Part shown: one piece after another, positions 25,608 through 35,415 of the stretch | Position numbering within the stretch: the first letter of the stretch is position 1 | How the letters are laid out: each line of letters starts with the position of its first letter | Source: Bacteroidaceae bacterium | GTDB taxonomy: Bacteria; Bacteroidota; Bacteroidia; Bacteroidales; Bacteroidaceae | Direction of reading: 5' to 3' | DNA length: 64,000 bases | Assembly: GCA_016286165.1 (NCBI GenBank) | Contig: JAEESE010000003.1 | Span: forward strand, 156,156-220,155 | Notes under the pieces: generated by a model | Databases searched by the model: none | The model's input: only the letters and a program-made list of their open reading frames with translations | What the model was told of the DNA's origin: nothing | Made by a program: the position numbers and the translations under genes

Positions 25608-28600
25608 TTGACGATGAAAAGATTCTTAGCTATGGCAATTGCTGCCATTCTTCTATGCAGCACTGGAGAAACTCTTGCCACAGAAGTGAATGTGGAGAAA
25701 GCAGGAACACTGGCCTCACAGCTTACTACCACGGAAACGACTTTGCGCATCACGGGAGTAATCAACGGCACCGACGTGAAATACCTGCGCGAACTCATTA
25801 ACGCAGGCAAGGTGACGACGCTTGATATCGCAGATGTGCGTATCGTGAGCGGAGGCGAAGTCTATTACAAGGATGAGGCCGGCACGAGCTACAAGAGCGA
25901 GAACGATGTCATAGGGCAATTCATGTTTCGCGAATGCGAGAAACTGAAGGCTATTACGCTGCCCTCGACGGTGAATGCCATTCTGGCAAACGCCTTCTCG
26001 AAGTCCGGACTCAAGGAAGTGGACATCCCAAATAGCGTGTCGCGCCTCGGTGGTGATGCCTTTGCCTATTGTTCATCGCTGGCCAAGGTCGTCATAGGCA
26101 GTCGCGTGTCGAGGATGGACCAGGGTGTGTTCTACAGCTCGCCCGTCAAGCAGGCTTACGTCAAACCCACGACGCCTCCTAATGCGCCAGCTTACCTCTT
26201 CTCGTCGAACCCGCGAATATACGTCTATACCGAGTCGCTGGCCGACTACAAAGCCACCGACTGGAGAACCTACGGCACTTTGGTGGGCAATCTCGAGGCC
26301 ACATATCCCAAGGAACCGGACCCGAGCGACGTGGTGAACGAACTGTGTTCCACTTTCTTCGAGGATATGGCTTGCACGCAGCTCAAGGCTGAATATCAGG
26401 CCATGAGCGACGAGGACCTCACAGCTGCTATCTCCAATGCCGGTCTGCCAGACTTCATGGCCACTATTGCAGTGAAGATTAAGAACGATAGCTGGGCCGC
26501 CTACGAGAAGGATTTCCGAATTCATGACTACAACGCTTTCAGCGACGCTACATATTGGAACACTAAGATGATGAGTACCGGCGGCTCGTATATGGGCAAT
26601 CCGACGGGCATCTTCACTACAACGCTCGATCCCATCTATGTGTTCGTGGACAGCGATGTGCCCGAGGGCGCTACGCTCTACATTGCCGGATGCGAAGGCA
26701 ATACACTCGTAACCAACGCCAAGACCGGCACACAACTGAAGAAAGGCCTGAATATAGTCGACGGCATGAAGGACGCACTCTACTATATTCTATACACCGC
26801 CGATACCAAGGACATGAAGAAGACGCTCGACGAATGGCCTGACATCAAGATACATATCGAGGGCGGAGCCGTCAACGGCTACTATGATGTGGCACGCCAT
26901 AGCGACACGGATTACAAGGCTATCCTCAGAGCTGCCAAGCACGAGCGTTTCACAGTGAAGAGCAAGAACGCGCTGTTCAACTTCAAGACTTCGACGTACA
27001 AGACCGTGTGGCCTCGCACCATTGACAAGAGCATCAGCTGGTTCGACAGCCTGGCCGTGTGGGAGAAGGACCTGATGGGCATGACCGTGGCCGTGGCTTC
27101 AGGCCAGCGCGCCGGAGCGCCTTACTACCTCACGGGAGGTGAGGCTATCTATCCCATCTTCTACAACAACCCCTGCTTTGCCATCGAAGGCACGTCCGCT
27201 GACGCAGGCTATGCTAACTCAACACCCTACCGCACATGCTACAACTCGGTCGACTGCATACGCAACTCGTTCGATGTTAGCCGCTACGAAATCGACGACT
27301 GGTGCTCGGCCCACGAGAACGGTCACAACAACCAAGGTGCCATCAATCTCGAAGGCGGTACCGAGGTCTCGAACAACTTGTTCTCAAACTACATCCGATA
27401 CCTCGACGGCCTGGTCACATCCGTTGGCTCGCCACTGTCGATGGTCATGGAGGAATACGCTCGCAATGAGCCGTTCTTCATCCGCAACGTTGAAAGCCAG
27501 TTGCGCATGTACTGGCAGTTGTACCTCTACTATCATCTGGCACAGAAGAATACATCATTCTACCCCAACCTGTTCAAGGCCCTGCGCGAAGACCCGTTGA
27601 AGTTGTGGACGGCGAGCAGCACCAACAGCTCGCAGAAGTTTGTGCGTAAGGTGTGTGAGATAGCACAGGAGGACCTCACCGAGTTCTTCACCATCTACGG
27701 CTTCTTCATTCCCTTCACTAATATGCACATCGAGGACTACGGCTCGCATACCATGACCGTGCGTCAGAGCGAGATAAACCGCACGCTCTCGGCCATTCAG
27801 CAGTACCCCAAGAACCGCGAAATAATCTTCGTGGAGGACCGTGCCGATTACGTGCTGACCACCGACTTTCTCACAAAGGCCGGTCAGAAGAAGCGCGATT
27901 CGGAACGAGTGGGGCAGTGCGGTGAATTGGGGCAGTTCACAACGTATCTGCCGGGCGGTTGTCAGCCATCGGCTTACACATATCTGCAGGCTGATTCGCT
28001 CTATGCCCTCGATGGTACGGGCGGCTTGGGCATCCTGATGCTCGATGCCGAGGGCAAGCTCGTTTATGCTTCTAATGCCTACAATTTCTGCATCCCGACT
28101 AGCGTAGGCGATGCTTTCACCATCTATTCCCTTGATGCCGACGGCTCGTTGCACGAAATCACCAAGGCAGGCGAAGGGGCTGAATACGTATATCTGAACA
28201 CCGCAGGAACGCTGGCAGACTCGCTTTCGGCAAAGGTTATTAAGGCCACTATAGGCGGCGTGATCAACGGCACCGACTTCAAATACATGCGCCAGCTCAT
28301 TGCCGACGGCAACCTCGCATCCTTAGACCTCACGCAGGCTAACGTCAAGAGCGGTGGCCTGGCTTACTATGAGACCTACCGCAGCGCACTCAATGCCATA
28401 GGCGACCATGCCTTCCACCAGTGCCGCCAACTCATTGCCATACGCTTGCCCGAGAGCATCACCAGGATTCTGAACTGCGCTTTCTCAAGCTCTGGCCTCA
28501 AGGAGATTTACATCCCCGACAACGTCACCTCCCTGGGCGAAGACGCCTTTGCATATTGCAACTCGCTCGCTCGCGTGGTGATAGGGCCGAAGATGAGGAC

Positions 28601-28952
28601 TATTGCCAAGGGCGCCTTCTACAGCTCTAATGTCAAGGAGGTATTTGTTAAAGCCACAACCCCGCCTACCGTCAACGACTACCTGTTCTCGTCCAAACCC
28701 ATTATCCACGTCTATGCCAGCGCCTTAGCCGACTATAAGGCTTCGCGCTGGGCTGAGTTCGGCACTCTTGTCGGCGACCTCGAGAACTACGAGGAAATGC
28801 TCACTGCCATAGAAGAAGTCGAGAAGGATGACGTAGTAAACAGCAAACCAGTCGATGGTAAATGCTACGACTTGATGGGACGGCCCGTGACGCGTCTGCA
28901 GCCGGGAACTATCTACATCCGCAACGGGCGCAAATTCATCACTGCGCCGTAA
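25608..28952 (+). CDS. Secreted M60-family (mucinase-like) metallopeptidase flanked by BspA-type leucine-rich repeats
   Basis: A 1114-aa protein. It has a signal peptide (MKRFLAMAIAAILLCSTGETLA), an N-terminal BspA-like LRR block (about 40-230, for example GLKEVDIPNSVSRLGGDAFA), the M60 catalytic domain (about 280-760) with zinc motif HENGH at residues 569-573 and a downstream Glu in NLEGGTEVSNN, and then a second LRR block (about 860-1065) that mirrors the first module by module. It ends with the C-terminal tail CYDLMGRPVTRLQPGTIYIR. M60 enzymes cleave mucin-type O-glycosylated proteins, so host or dietary glycoproteins are the likely substrates. The LRR blocks probably bind. The symmetric LRR-M60-LRR layout looks like an internal duplication around the protease. 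Confidence 0.85.
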   Translation: MTMKRFLAMAIAAILLCSTGETLATEVNVEKAGTLASQLTTTETTLRITGVINGTDVKYLRELINAGKVTTLDIADVRIVSGGEVYYKDEAGTSYKSENDVIGQFMFRECEKLKAITLPSTVNAILANAFSKSGLKEVDIPNSVSRLGGDAFAYCSSLAKVVIGSRVSRMDQGVFYSSPVKQAYVKPTTPPNAPAYLFSSNPRIYVYTESLADYKATDWRTYGTLVGNLEATYPKEPDPSDVVNELCSTFFEDMACTQLKAEYQAMSDEDLTAAISNAGLPDFMATIAVKIKNDSWAAYEKDFRIHDYNAFSDATYWNTKMMSTGGSYMGNPTGIFTTTLDPIYVFVDSDVPEGATLYIAGCEGNTLVTNAKTGTQLKKGLNIVDGMKDALYYILYTADTKDMKKTLDEWPDIKIHIEGGAVNGYYDVARHSDTDYKAILRAAKHERFTVKSKNALFNFKTSTYKTVWPRTIDKSISWFDSLAVWEKDLMGMTVAVASGQRAGAPYYLTGGEAIYPIFYNNPCFAIEGTSADAGYANSTPYRTCYNSVDCIRNSFDVSRYEIDDWCSAHENGHNNQGAINLEGGTEVSNNLFSNYIRYLDGLVTSVGSPLSMVMEEYARNEPFFIRNVESQLRMYWQLYLYYHLAQKNTSFYPNLFKALREDPLKLWTASSTNSSQKFVRKVCEIAQEDLTEFFTIYGFFIPFTNMHIEDYGSHTMTVRQSEINRTLSAIQQYPKNREIIFVEDRADYVLTTDFLTKAGQKKRDSERVGQCGELGQFTTYLPGGCQPSAYTYLQADSLYALDGTGGLGILMLDAEGKLVYASNAYNFCIPTSVGDAFTIYSLDADGSLHEITKAGEGAEYVYLNTAGTLADSLSAKVIKATIGGVINGTDFKYMRQLIADGNLASLDLTQANVKSGGLAYYETYRSALNAIGDHAFHQCRQLIAIRLPESITRILNCAFSSSGLKEIYIPDNVTSLGEDAFAYCNSLARVVIGPKMRTIAKGAFYSSNVKEVFVKATTPPTVNDYLFSSKPIIHVYASALADYKASRWAEFGTLVGDLENYEEMLTAIEEVEKDDVVNSKPVDGKCYDLMGRPVTRLQPGTIYIRNGRKFITAP

Positions 28953-28987
28953 GTAGTTTGAATCGCCTCAGCGAATCAAAAAAATAC

Positions 28988-29075
28988 GACCAGTCGTTTA
29001 ACGCTACTCGACTGGTCGTATTTTCATTTATGACCGGTCATGTCGTCATTCATGACTGGTCGTGTTTTTTAGGCT
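28988..29075. repeat. 22-bp-period palindrome array, locus 3 (GACCGGTC core) doubling as terminator
   Basis: Units start at 28988, 29010, 29032 and 29054, exactly 22 apart, reading GACCAGTC, GACTGGTC, GACCGGTC and GACTGGTC, each followed by (A/G)T. Units 1 and 2 pair as TACGACCAGTCG/CGACTGGTCGTA followed by TTTTCATTT, an intrinsic terminator for the M60 gene. The last unit runs into GTGTTTTTT. The core matches loci 1 and 5. It lies between two convergent genes. Confidence 0.88.
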
Positions 29076-29130
29076 GATTAATCTTGTGGCTGAATCAAGC
29101 CAGGCTGACGTGCATGCAGGCCAAACTTCT

Positions 29131-29265
29131 CGGAAGTTCCGGATAGAGCGGAAACTCCGGAAGAACTGGAAATACCGGATATCCTGGAAGGCAGGAAACT
29201 CCGGAGAAACCGGAAAAACCGGAAACTCCGGATAAGCCGGAGAAGCCGGATATTCCGGATAACCG
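29131..29265. repeat. 9-bp tandem repeat (CGGANNNNC) at the 3' end of the GH127 gene
   Basis: About 14-15 consecutive 9-base units of the form CGGA(A/T/G)A(N)NC, for example CGGAAACTC, CGGATAAGC and CGGAGAAGC. One unit is 8 bases. It ends three bases from the GH127 stop codon and is not translated by either flanking gene. The convergent gap 28953-29267 holds nothing but this and the 22-bp array. Confidence 0.85.
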
Positions 29266-29267
29266 AA

Positions 29268-32114
29268 TCACTTGGCGGTCTTGAGCTGTCGCACGGCACG
29301 CTCAATCATGTCAGCTGTGCCAGAGCCGTCGCTGACATATTTCACTACCATCTCGGCGTAATCAATGGCTTCACGCAGCTTGGCGCTTGGCGATGCCTGC
29401 TGCTTGGCTTGGCTGAGCAGCGGCAGCAGTTCGTCTAAGTCCTCAAGTTCGGGCAGGTTGCCGGGGCGCATTGTGGCGATGGCTGCGTTGAGGTCGGTGG
29501 TCATCTGGTCTATAGCGGCCTGCGAATGACTGCGTTCAGCATCGTCGTAGAGAGCGCGGGCACGGTCAAACTGCTCCATCAGGCGGGCATAGCCGTGCTT
29601 AGCCCAAGGTGCATATTCAGGAACCTTAACTTCAAGGGCGTTCCACGCATTCTGCGCATCGCGGCGACTGCGAGCCAAAGCCATGGCTTCCTTGAGTCGG
29701 CTATCGTCAACGCCTGCGGCTGATGCTTCTCCTTCCACGGGAAGGGGCACGCCGGGCATGGTGAAACGGAAGTAGTGGGTGGCGTGACGATTGACGTCGT
29801 AATCGGGAATCCATTTCTCGCGGTCCATAGTCCATTGGCCTTTGTCCAGATGAATCGTCGCCTCGTCCCATGTCTTAATGCCTTGAGCCGCCATAACCAG
29901 CGGGCCGTTCATCACGGTTCCACACCACGCGGGCTCAAAGCGAGTGCGCGGTTCGTTCTTGCCTGTGGCTGCAACCTCCATCTTGTCGGGGCCGAAATCG
30001 AAGTGCGAAGTGAAAGGCATGACGATTTCTATGCGGTCGGTGGGCTTATAATTCCGCGCGGGCAGCGTGACATAGGAACAAGGCTGATAACGCTGCGAAA
30101 CGCTCTCGCCGTTCACTTTTACGTCAAAGCCACTGGTGGCCCAGTAAGGAGTGCGCAGTTTCACTACGACGGGTTTCTTGCACTCGTCGAAACTGATGGT
30201 TGAGGCTTCTGCCGGCCATTCGCACTCCTGACGTAGGGTGACGCCGTGCTCGTCCCAGCGAGCCGTGGAAGGCATGTAAAGAGCTACCCAAATGGTGTCG
30301 CCACCAACGAAGTAGGCAGCCTCTTGATATTTGACATGATTCTCAACACCCGTTCCGCCGCAACATGTCGACTGAGGAGTCTCGTTGCCCCAGGGCTTGG
30401 AGGCATCAAGTCCCACGGCATACTGATAGACCACGGAATAGCGGTTGGGATTCAGCGAACCTATAATCTGGTTGTAGAGTACACGCTCGTAGTAGTCCAT
30501 ATAACGCGCGTCGTCGGGGCGGAAACAGTTGAGGTCCTTGGTCAGTTTGGCCAGGTTGTAGGCGCAGCAAGTTTCGTTGAGCGTAGGCTCCGGGTATGTC
30601 GAGCGGTCGCGCCAGTCAGTGCCCACGTTTGTTGCCATCGACAGGATTTGGGTGTAAGGTTGGCGGAACATCTCTCCATTGCCTACTCCTCCCATGGCAT
30701 AACGATAGCGGCCCTGAATCATCGTCCAGAAGTTCTCGGCCACATTGTAATAATAGTCGCCGGCGCCTGCGCGGAAAGCGCGGAGGGCACCTGTGACCAT
30801 AGGAATATGCTGGTTGGCATGACGTGTGCGGATAGCATCGGCGTTTTTCGAGAGAGGATCGAAGAAGGCAGGGCTGTCGAAGTAGGTAGCGGCCTCGAGC
30901 AGATGGGCACTGGACTCCTTGTCCTTGACCATCTCCGACAGGCGGGCCAGTGACTCTGCCATGCCTCCAACCTCGCCGGCGATGTACATGTTCCACATCT
31001 CGTAGCGGTTGCCCGGTTTGGCACGGCGCTCTGCCTGAGAACCGGCGGCGTCGACGAAGGTGCGGTAGTGCAGTCGGTTCCAAACCCAAAGGCCCATGTC
31101 CTTGGCTATGAGGAGCGCCTTGTCGGCGATAGTCTTGTCGTCGACGTAGTTGGCTATATCGATGAGGCCGGCCAGCTGCTTGTGCACACTGTAGTACGGC
31201 GCCCATACCCATTGCTCGTTGTTGTATGCACGGTACATCTCAATAAGCACGCAATGCTGGGCGGGTATGGCGTTGAGATAGCCGTAGCCGTAGTGAGCAT
31301 AGTCCTGTTTGTAGTTGTTGAAGTCGGCCCATGTGCCTTTCAGTTCGCGCAGTTCGGTCTCAGGAGCCAGATCGCGGGCTTCACGATAACGGCCGAGGGC
31401 TTCGTCGAATACGAAGGTGCGTTCCTGGCAGGCGCGCAGCTCGTCGACCATTGTTCGGATATTCTCTTTCAGACGTTGGCGCTTGTCGGCATCAGAGCAT
31501 GAGGCGTAGGCCATGGCCATGGCGCTCATGTAGTGGCCGCTGCCGTGACCTTTGAGCTTCGTGGTTGGGGAATCCCAGCCGTCGGCTTCGGGATAGCCCT
31601 CGGTGGGCATGCCATAGGTGTCGCGGTAGTTGTACAGCTGTTGGCGCACGTCCAACGACAGCAGCTGGTCTATGTCGAGATCGCGGTTGTGCGTCAGGCG
31701 GTTAGTGCCGTTGATAGTAACCTTGTTCAGGGGCAGAGGCTGGGCTATGGCGCTTGCCGAAGGTGTGGCATAGCTGCCGCCAACTACTTTCACATGAGCT
31801 TTCACCGGAAGTCCCAGCGTGGTCGTGTTGTCGCCTATGATATATCCTTGAACGTCATAGCTCTTGCCTACCTCGTGGTTCATCAGTTCCTGCTCCACGG
31901 CAGGCGCTGCCGTCTGCCAGCGCACTTGTCGGTATTCCTTTGTACCGTCGGAATATGTTACCCATAGTTGATAGGGCAGGCGGGGCACTGTGCCTGCGGG
32001 CGACTCAATGCGCACGGCTTCGGTGGCCTTGATGGCCTTGTAGGTAGATGTGGTTTGTGCACCGATACCGAGAGCTGCTATTGCGAAAGCAGAAAGACAA
32101 GCGATTCGTTTCAT
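29268..32114 (-). CDS. GH127 (DUF1680) beta-L-arabinofuranosidase-family glycoside hydrolase
   Basis: A 948-aa secreted enzyme. The start is the ATG at 32112-32114 (MKRIACLSAFAIAALGIGAQ, signal peptide). Residues about 25-115 resemble a bacterial Ig-like domain. The (alpha/alpha)6 barrel follows (GHGSGHYMSAMAMAYASC, then APYYSVHKQLAGLID). The zinc-thiolate site of the family is visible as E514-x-C516 (NETCC) and C584-C585 (STCCGG), matching the Glu/three-Cys arrangement in which one Cys is the nucleophile. The C-terminus has helical FIVAR-like segments (about 840-948). It probably releases L-arabinofuranose from plant glycans. It follows xth by 22 bp, so it is cotranscribed with an unrelated repair gene. 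Confidence 0.88.
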   Translation of the reverse strand: MKRIACLSAFAIAALGIGAQTTSTYKAIKATEAVRIESPAGTVPRLPYQLWVTYSDGTKEYRQVRWQTAAPAVEQELMNHEVGKSYDVQGYIIGDNTTTLGLPVKAHVKVVGGSYATPSASAIAQPLPLNKVTINGTNRLTHNRDLDIDQLLSLDVRQQLYNYRDTYGMPTEGYPEADGWDSPTTKLKGHGSGHYMSAMAMAYASCSDADKRQRLKENIRTMVDELRACQERTFVFDEALGRYREARDLAPETELRELKGTWADFNNYKQDYAHYGYGYLNAIPAQHCVLIEMYRAYNNEQWVWAPYYSVHKQLAGLIDIANYVDDKTIADKALLIAKDMGLWVWNRLHYRTFVDAAGSQAERRAKPGNRYEMWNMYIAGEVGGMAESLARLSEMVKDKESSAHLLEAATYFDSPAFFDPLSKNADAIRTRHANQHIPMVTGALRAFRAGAGDYYYNVAENFWTMIQGRYRYAMGGVGNGEMFRQPYTQILSMATNVGTDWRDRSTYPEPTLNETCCAYNLAKLTKDLNCFRPDDARYMDYYERVLYNQIIGSLNPNRYSVVYQYAVGLDASKPWGNETPQSTCCGGTGVENHVKYQEAAYFVGGDTIWVALYMPSTARWDEHGVTLRQECEWPAEASTISFDECKKPVVVKLRTPYWATSGFDVKVNGESVSQRYQPCSYVTLPARNYKPTDRIEIVMPFTSHFDFGPDKMEVAATGKNEPRTRFEPAWCGTVMNGPLVMAAQGIKTWDEATIHLDKGQWTMDREKWIPDYDVNRHATHYFRFTMPGVPLPVEGEASAAGVDDSRLKEAMALARSRRDAQNAWNALEVKVPEYAPWAKHGYARLMEQFDRARALYDDAERSHSQAAIDQMTTDLNAAIATMRPGNLPELEDLDELLPLLSQAKQQASPSAKLREAIDYAEMVVKYVSDGSGTADMIERAVRQLKTAK

Positions 32115-32136
32115 TATGTTTTTTATGCTGTTGTGA

Positions 32137-32892
32137 TTATAAATTAACGTCAACTTCTACGGGACAGTGGTCGCTGCCGAGAATGTCGGTGTGAATCTTG
32201 GCATCAGTGACCTGAGGGAACAGACGATTGCTGACGAGCCAGTAATCGATGCGCCAGCCTACGTTCTTCTGCCGGGCCTGGAAACGATAGCTCCACCAAG
32301 AATAGACATCAGTGACATCTGGATTACGGGTGCGCCAAGTGTCGGTGAAGCCTGAGGCCAGCAGTTGAGTGAATTTCTCGCGCTCCTCGTCGGTAAAGCC
32401 GGCGTTCATGTGGTTGGTCTTCGGATTCTTGAGGTCTATCTCCTCATGTGCTACATTCATGTCGCCGCACACGAGCACAGGCTTCTGACTGTCGAGACGG
32501 CAGAGGTAGTCGCGGAAAGCGTCGTCCCATGTCATGCGATAGGAGAGGCGGCGCAGACCGTCCTGCGAATTGGGTGTGTAGACCGTGACGACGTAAAAGT
32601 TGTCGTATTCGAGGGTTACTACGCGTCCTTCGTGGTCATGCTCATTGATGCCAAGTCCATAGGTCACGTTTATGGGTTTGTGACGAGTGAAGATAGCGGT
32701 GCCGGAGTAACCTTTCTTGTCGGCGTAGTTCCAATAGCTTTCGTAGCCGGGGAATACTATATCGAGCTGACCCGCCTGCATCTTCGTTTCCTGAAGGCAG
32801 AAGAAGTCTGCGTCCAGTTGCGCGAAAACATCGCGGAAGCCTTTGCCGTCGGCGGCTCTCAGGCCGTTGACGTTCCAGGAGATAAACTTCAT
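32137..32892 (-). CDS. xth: Exodeoxyribonuclease III (AP endonuclease)
   Basis: A 251-aa enzyme of the EEP (exonuclease-endonuclease-phosphatase) fold. Motifs: SWNVNGLRA (metal-binding Asn), LQETKM (catalytic Glu), GDMNVAHEEIDLKNP, SWWSYR and the terminal GSDHCPVEVDV (catalytic Asp-His). It cleaves at abasic sites and trims 3' ends in base-excision repair in the cytoplasm. It is located between the esterase gene (94-bp gap) and the GH127 gene (22-bp gap), all on the minus strand. Confidence 0.96.
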   Translation of the reverse strand: MKFISWNVNGLRAADGKGFRDVFAQLDADFFCLQETKMQAGQLDIVFPGYESYWNYADKKGYSGTAIFTRHKPINVTYGLGINEHDHEGRVVTLEYDNFYVVTVYTPNSQDGLRRLSYRMTWDDAFRDYLCRLDSQKPVLVCGDMNVAHEEIDLKNPKTNHMNAGFTDEEREKFTQLLASGFTDTWRTRNPDVTDVYSWWSYRFQARQKNVGWRIDYWLVSNRLFPQVTDAKIHTDILGSDHCPVEVDVNL

Positions 32893-32921
32893 TTAATTAC
32901 TTTTATTGGTTGTTGATTTTC

Positions 32922-32991
32922 TGTTATTGTTATTTCAGCACGAGCTTAGCCTCATTTGTTATTGTTATCGCACGACGGGCTTGGCCTCATT
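32922..32991. repeat. 35-bp tandem duplication at the end of the esterase gene
   Basis: Two adjacent copies start TGTTATTGTTAT and end GCCTCATT (32922-32956 and 32957-32991), with a few differences. The second copy contains the esterase stop codon, so the duplication copied the end of the gene into the gap. Confidence 0.75.
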
Positions 32992-35254
32992 CCTGTTCTT
33001 CATAAAAAGGAACCTTGGTCATGAAAGTGGAGGCGGGCAGGCCTGCCGCGTTGCGCAAATCTGCATCCGTGAAGCCTTGCCAGCCGTAGCGCACATAGGC
33101 TGGGTAATCGACAGAAGGCGATGAAAGAATAATCTTGTTGCCTTCTATCTTTATCGTAGCGGGATAGAACAGGCCGTCGTGGCCGGCAATCTCGAAGCCG
33201 CGCGAGCAGGTGAGGCCGTCGGCATGTTCGAAGCGCAGTGCTACGGTGTGGTTCTGCCCGTTGACCGCCGAACTGAGGGTGGGCCCTTCGCTCTCTATGG
33301 TCTTGCCATAGGTGTGGCACAGGGCTTGCAGTGCCAGGCGCTCGCCAACGGGACGTTTGGTGCGGTAGTGCACGTCGGCGGCATCGCCTACGTCAGATGA
33401 AACGGCCATCCATGTGTCGGGCAACTTCTCGGCCAGGCGGCGCTGGCTGTTGCGGAAGGCGGGCCATGACGGACGCGGTAGGCTGGAGAGCTGTACGACA
33501 TAGAACGGCAGCGACGGCTTCTTCTGGAACTCGCAGTGCCAGCGGCGGGCGAAGAAATCGCGCCACGATTGCTCGAGCAGCGTGAACAGGCGCTCGTGGA
33601 GCTCTATGTTATGTGCATTCGATTCGCCTTGGTACCACAGCACACCCTTGATGGGGTAGTGCTCCAGCGGCGCCACGGCAGCCTCGAAGAGGTAGGCGGG
33701 ATCATAGGGGTGGCGCTGGAGGGTGTTGTATGAGGCGCTTTCCTTGTCGAGCGCCAGGGCGATGTTCTGCGTCATGCGACCTCGAGCCCACGGCTGTCCA
33801 TAGTCGCCGTTGCGCCAGTCGCTGAGGATGTTCGGCAGTTCCCATTCCAGCGTGGAACGATCAACCCACGACTCAGTGGTCGAGCCGCCTACGGCGTTGC
33901 AGATGATGCCGATGGGCACGTCCTCGAGGCTGTCGGCAAGAACGCGAGCGAAGTTGAAAGCAACGGCAGAGAACCGTGCCACGGCCTCAGGTGTGGCTGC
34001 TGTCCAGCCTTGGAAGTCCATGTGCTGCAGCGCGTTGGTGAAGCGCAGCACGCTGTCGGGCCATTCCACGGCATCAGTCCTTGCCCGTGCAGGCATATTA
34101 TAAAGATGTATCCTTTGGCTCAGGCGGCGTGCATCGGCGAGATCCTGGTCGAGCGTATTGCATTGGTCAACGCGCAGCTCCATGTTCGACTGTCCCGAGG
34201 CCAGCCATACGTCGCCGAACCAGATGGAGTCGATGGTCAGCGTTTCTATTTGCGAAGCTTTCTTGTTCTTGGGCTTTAAGGCCAGAAGGTCATAGGGATA
34301 GTGCTTGGGATAATACAGCTGGTAATCGCTTGGCGGCAGGGGCTTGGACGTGAGCGTGAGGGTGTAGGGCCCTCCAGCTTGCATGTGATCGAGTTCCACG
34401 CTCCATGAGCCGTCGGCGCGCGTGAACGCTCCGCTCTCTTTAACAACCTTACCGTCCTTGCTGAGGACAGCTTGTACGTGCTGGCGGGCATTGGCGCGTC
34501 CTTCAACCAGCAGGTGTTCGTTGCGCGGCAGGACCATTCCGTTGGAGTAGAGCACGGGAAGTTTCAAACCGCCATAGTCGCCCGTGAGCGCGCCATAGAC
34601 CGTCGTGGCCAGAATCTTGGCGCCTTCGGGATTGGGATGCAGTGCATCGGGGAAGAGGTCGGGGCGCGAATGCAGCGGCGTGTAGAGGTCGATGATCTGC
34701 ACATTAGCGCCAGTGGCGACCTTGCGGATCGCGTCCTGAATCTGCGCGTGCCAGTCGCGTGTGCCGCTCTGGAAACGGGCATGCCGGTCGAAGATAGGCG
34801 TCATCAGGCAGATGGCAATACGGGCTTCGGGATTCACGACACGGAACGAGTCGATGAGGGCGCGGTAGTCGGGGATGAACCCTTCCTTCCAGTCGGGCCA
34901 GTCGCGAGGGTCGGTGTCGTTCAATCCGAGGTGAATAACCACCCAGTCAGGCTTGAACTCCAAAGCCTGATGGAACTCAGGCTGCTGGATGTATGGCCGG
35001 TGACCTTTGTATAATAAGGTAGCCCCTGAGCGTCCGAAATTGCCGACGACGAAGCGGCCGCTGCCATAATGCTCGTCGAGCATCTCCTGCAAGCGCACGG
35101 GATACGCATCGCGGTCGCGGTTGCGCAGGCCGTAGCCGTAGGTTACGCTGTTTCCTACACAAGCCACGCGTATGGGGGCTTCAGTTTTACTTTTCTTAGC
35201 TGCTGCCATAGGCATGGCTATGAGCAACGCAATGACAAGAGTGTTGAGGCGCAT
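32987..35254 (-). CDS. Two-domain esterase: SGNH/GDSL hydrolase fused to sialate-O-acetylesterase-like domain
   Basis: A 755-aa protein with an N-terminal signal-like segment (MRLNTLVIALLIAMPMAAA). Domain 1 (about 25-220) is SGNH: CVGNSVTYGYG (nucleophile Ser), HLGLNDTD (Asn) and DALHPNPEG (Asp-His). Domain 2 (about 225-690) is SASA/DUF303-like: ASGQSNMELRV (nucleophile Ser), GGSTTESW, WYQGESNA and DVGDAADVHYRTK. Both halves keep their catalytic residues. Such enzymes remove acetyl groups from sialic acids or from plant glycans, which fits the neighbouring GH127 and M60 proteins. First gene of a minus-strand run with xth and GH127. Confidence 0.87.
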   Translation of the reverse strand: MRLNTLVIALLIAMPMAAAKKSKTEAPIRVACVGNSVTYGYGLRNRDRDAYPVRLQEMLDEHYGSGRFVVGNFGRSGATLLYKGHRPYIQQPEFHQALEFKPDWVVIHLGLNDTDPRDWPDWKEGFIPDYRALIDSFRVVNPEARIAICLMTPIFDRHARFQSGTRDWHAQIQDAIRKVATGANVQIIDLYTPLHSRPDLFPDALHPNPEGAKILATTVYGALTGDYGGLKLPVLYSNGMVLPRNEHLLVEGRANARQHVQAVLSKDGKVVKESGAFTRADGSWSVELDHMQAGGPYTLTLTSKPLPPSDYQLYYPKHYPYDLLALKPKNKKASQIETLTIDSIWFGDVWLASGQSNMELRVDQCNTLDQDLADARRLSQRIHLYNMPARARTDAVEWPDSVLRFTNALQHMDFQGWTAATPEAVARFSAVAFNFARVLADSLEDVPIGIICNAVGGSTTESWVDRSTLEWELPNILSDWRNGDYGQPWARGRMTQNIALALDKESASYNTLQRHPYDPAYLFEAAVAPLEHYPIKGVLWYQGESNAHNIELHERLFTLLEQSWRDFFARRWHCEFQKKPSLPFYVVQLSSLPRPSWPAFRNSQRRLAEKLPDTWMAVSSDVGDAADVHYRTKRPVGERLALQALCHTYGKTIESEGPTLSSAVNGQNHTVALRFEHADGLTCSRGFEIAGHDGLFYPATIKIEGNKIILSSPSVDYPAYVRYGWQGFTDADLRNAAGLPASTFMTKVPFYEEQE

Positions 35255-35415
35255 ATATTTATGTATTAGTCAGAAGTTTATAGTCGAATGATAAAAGACC
35301 TGTTGGGCGTTGTGTTGTGCCGCGGCAGTGGCATTAAGCACTTGTGTGCAACCAGCAACAATTGCAATCAAAGTGGTGACAATGCATTTTCCATATTACA
35401 TGGATTAAGTCTGTG

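Noticed and set aside
28988..29030. Insertion-sequence end or phage attachment site
   Set aside because: The inverted repeat is explained by two neighbouring units of the 22-bp array; no transposase or integrase is present.
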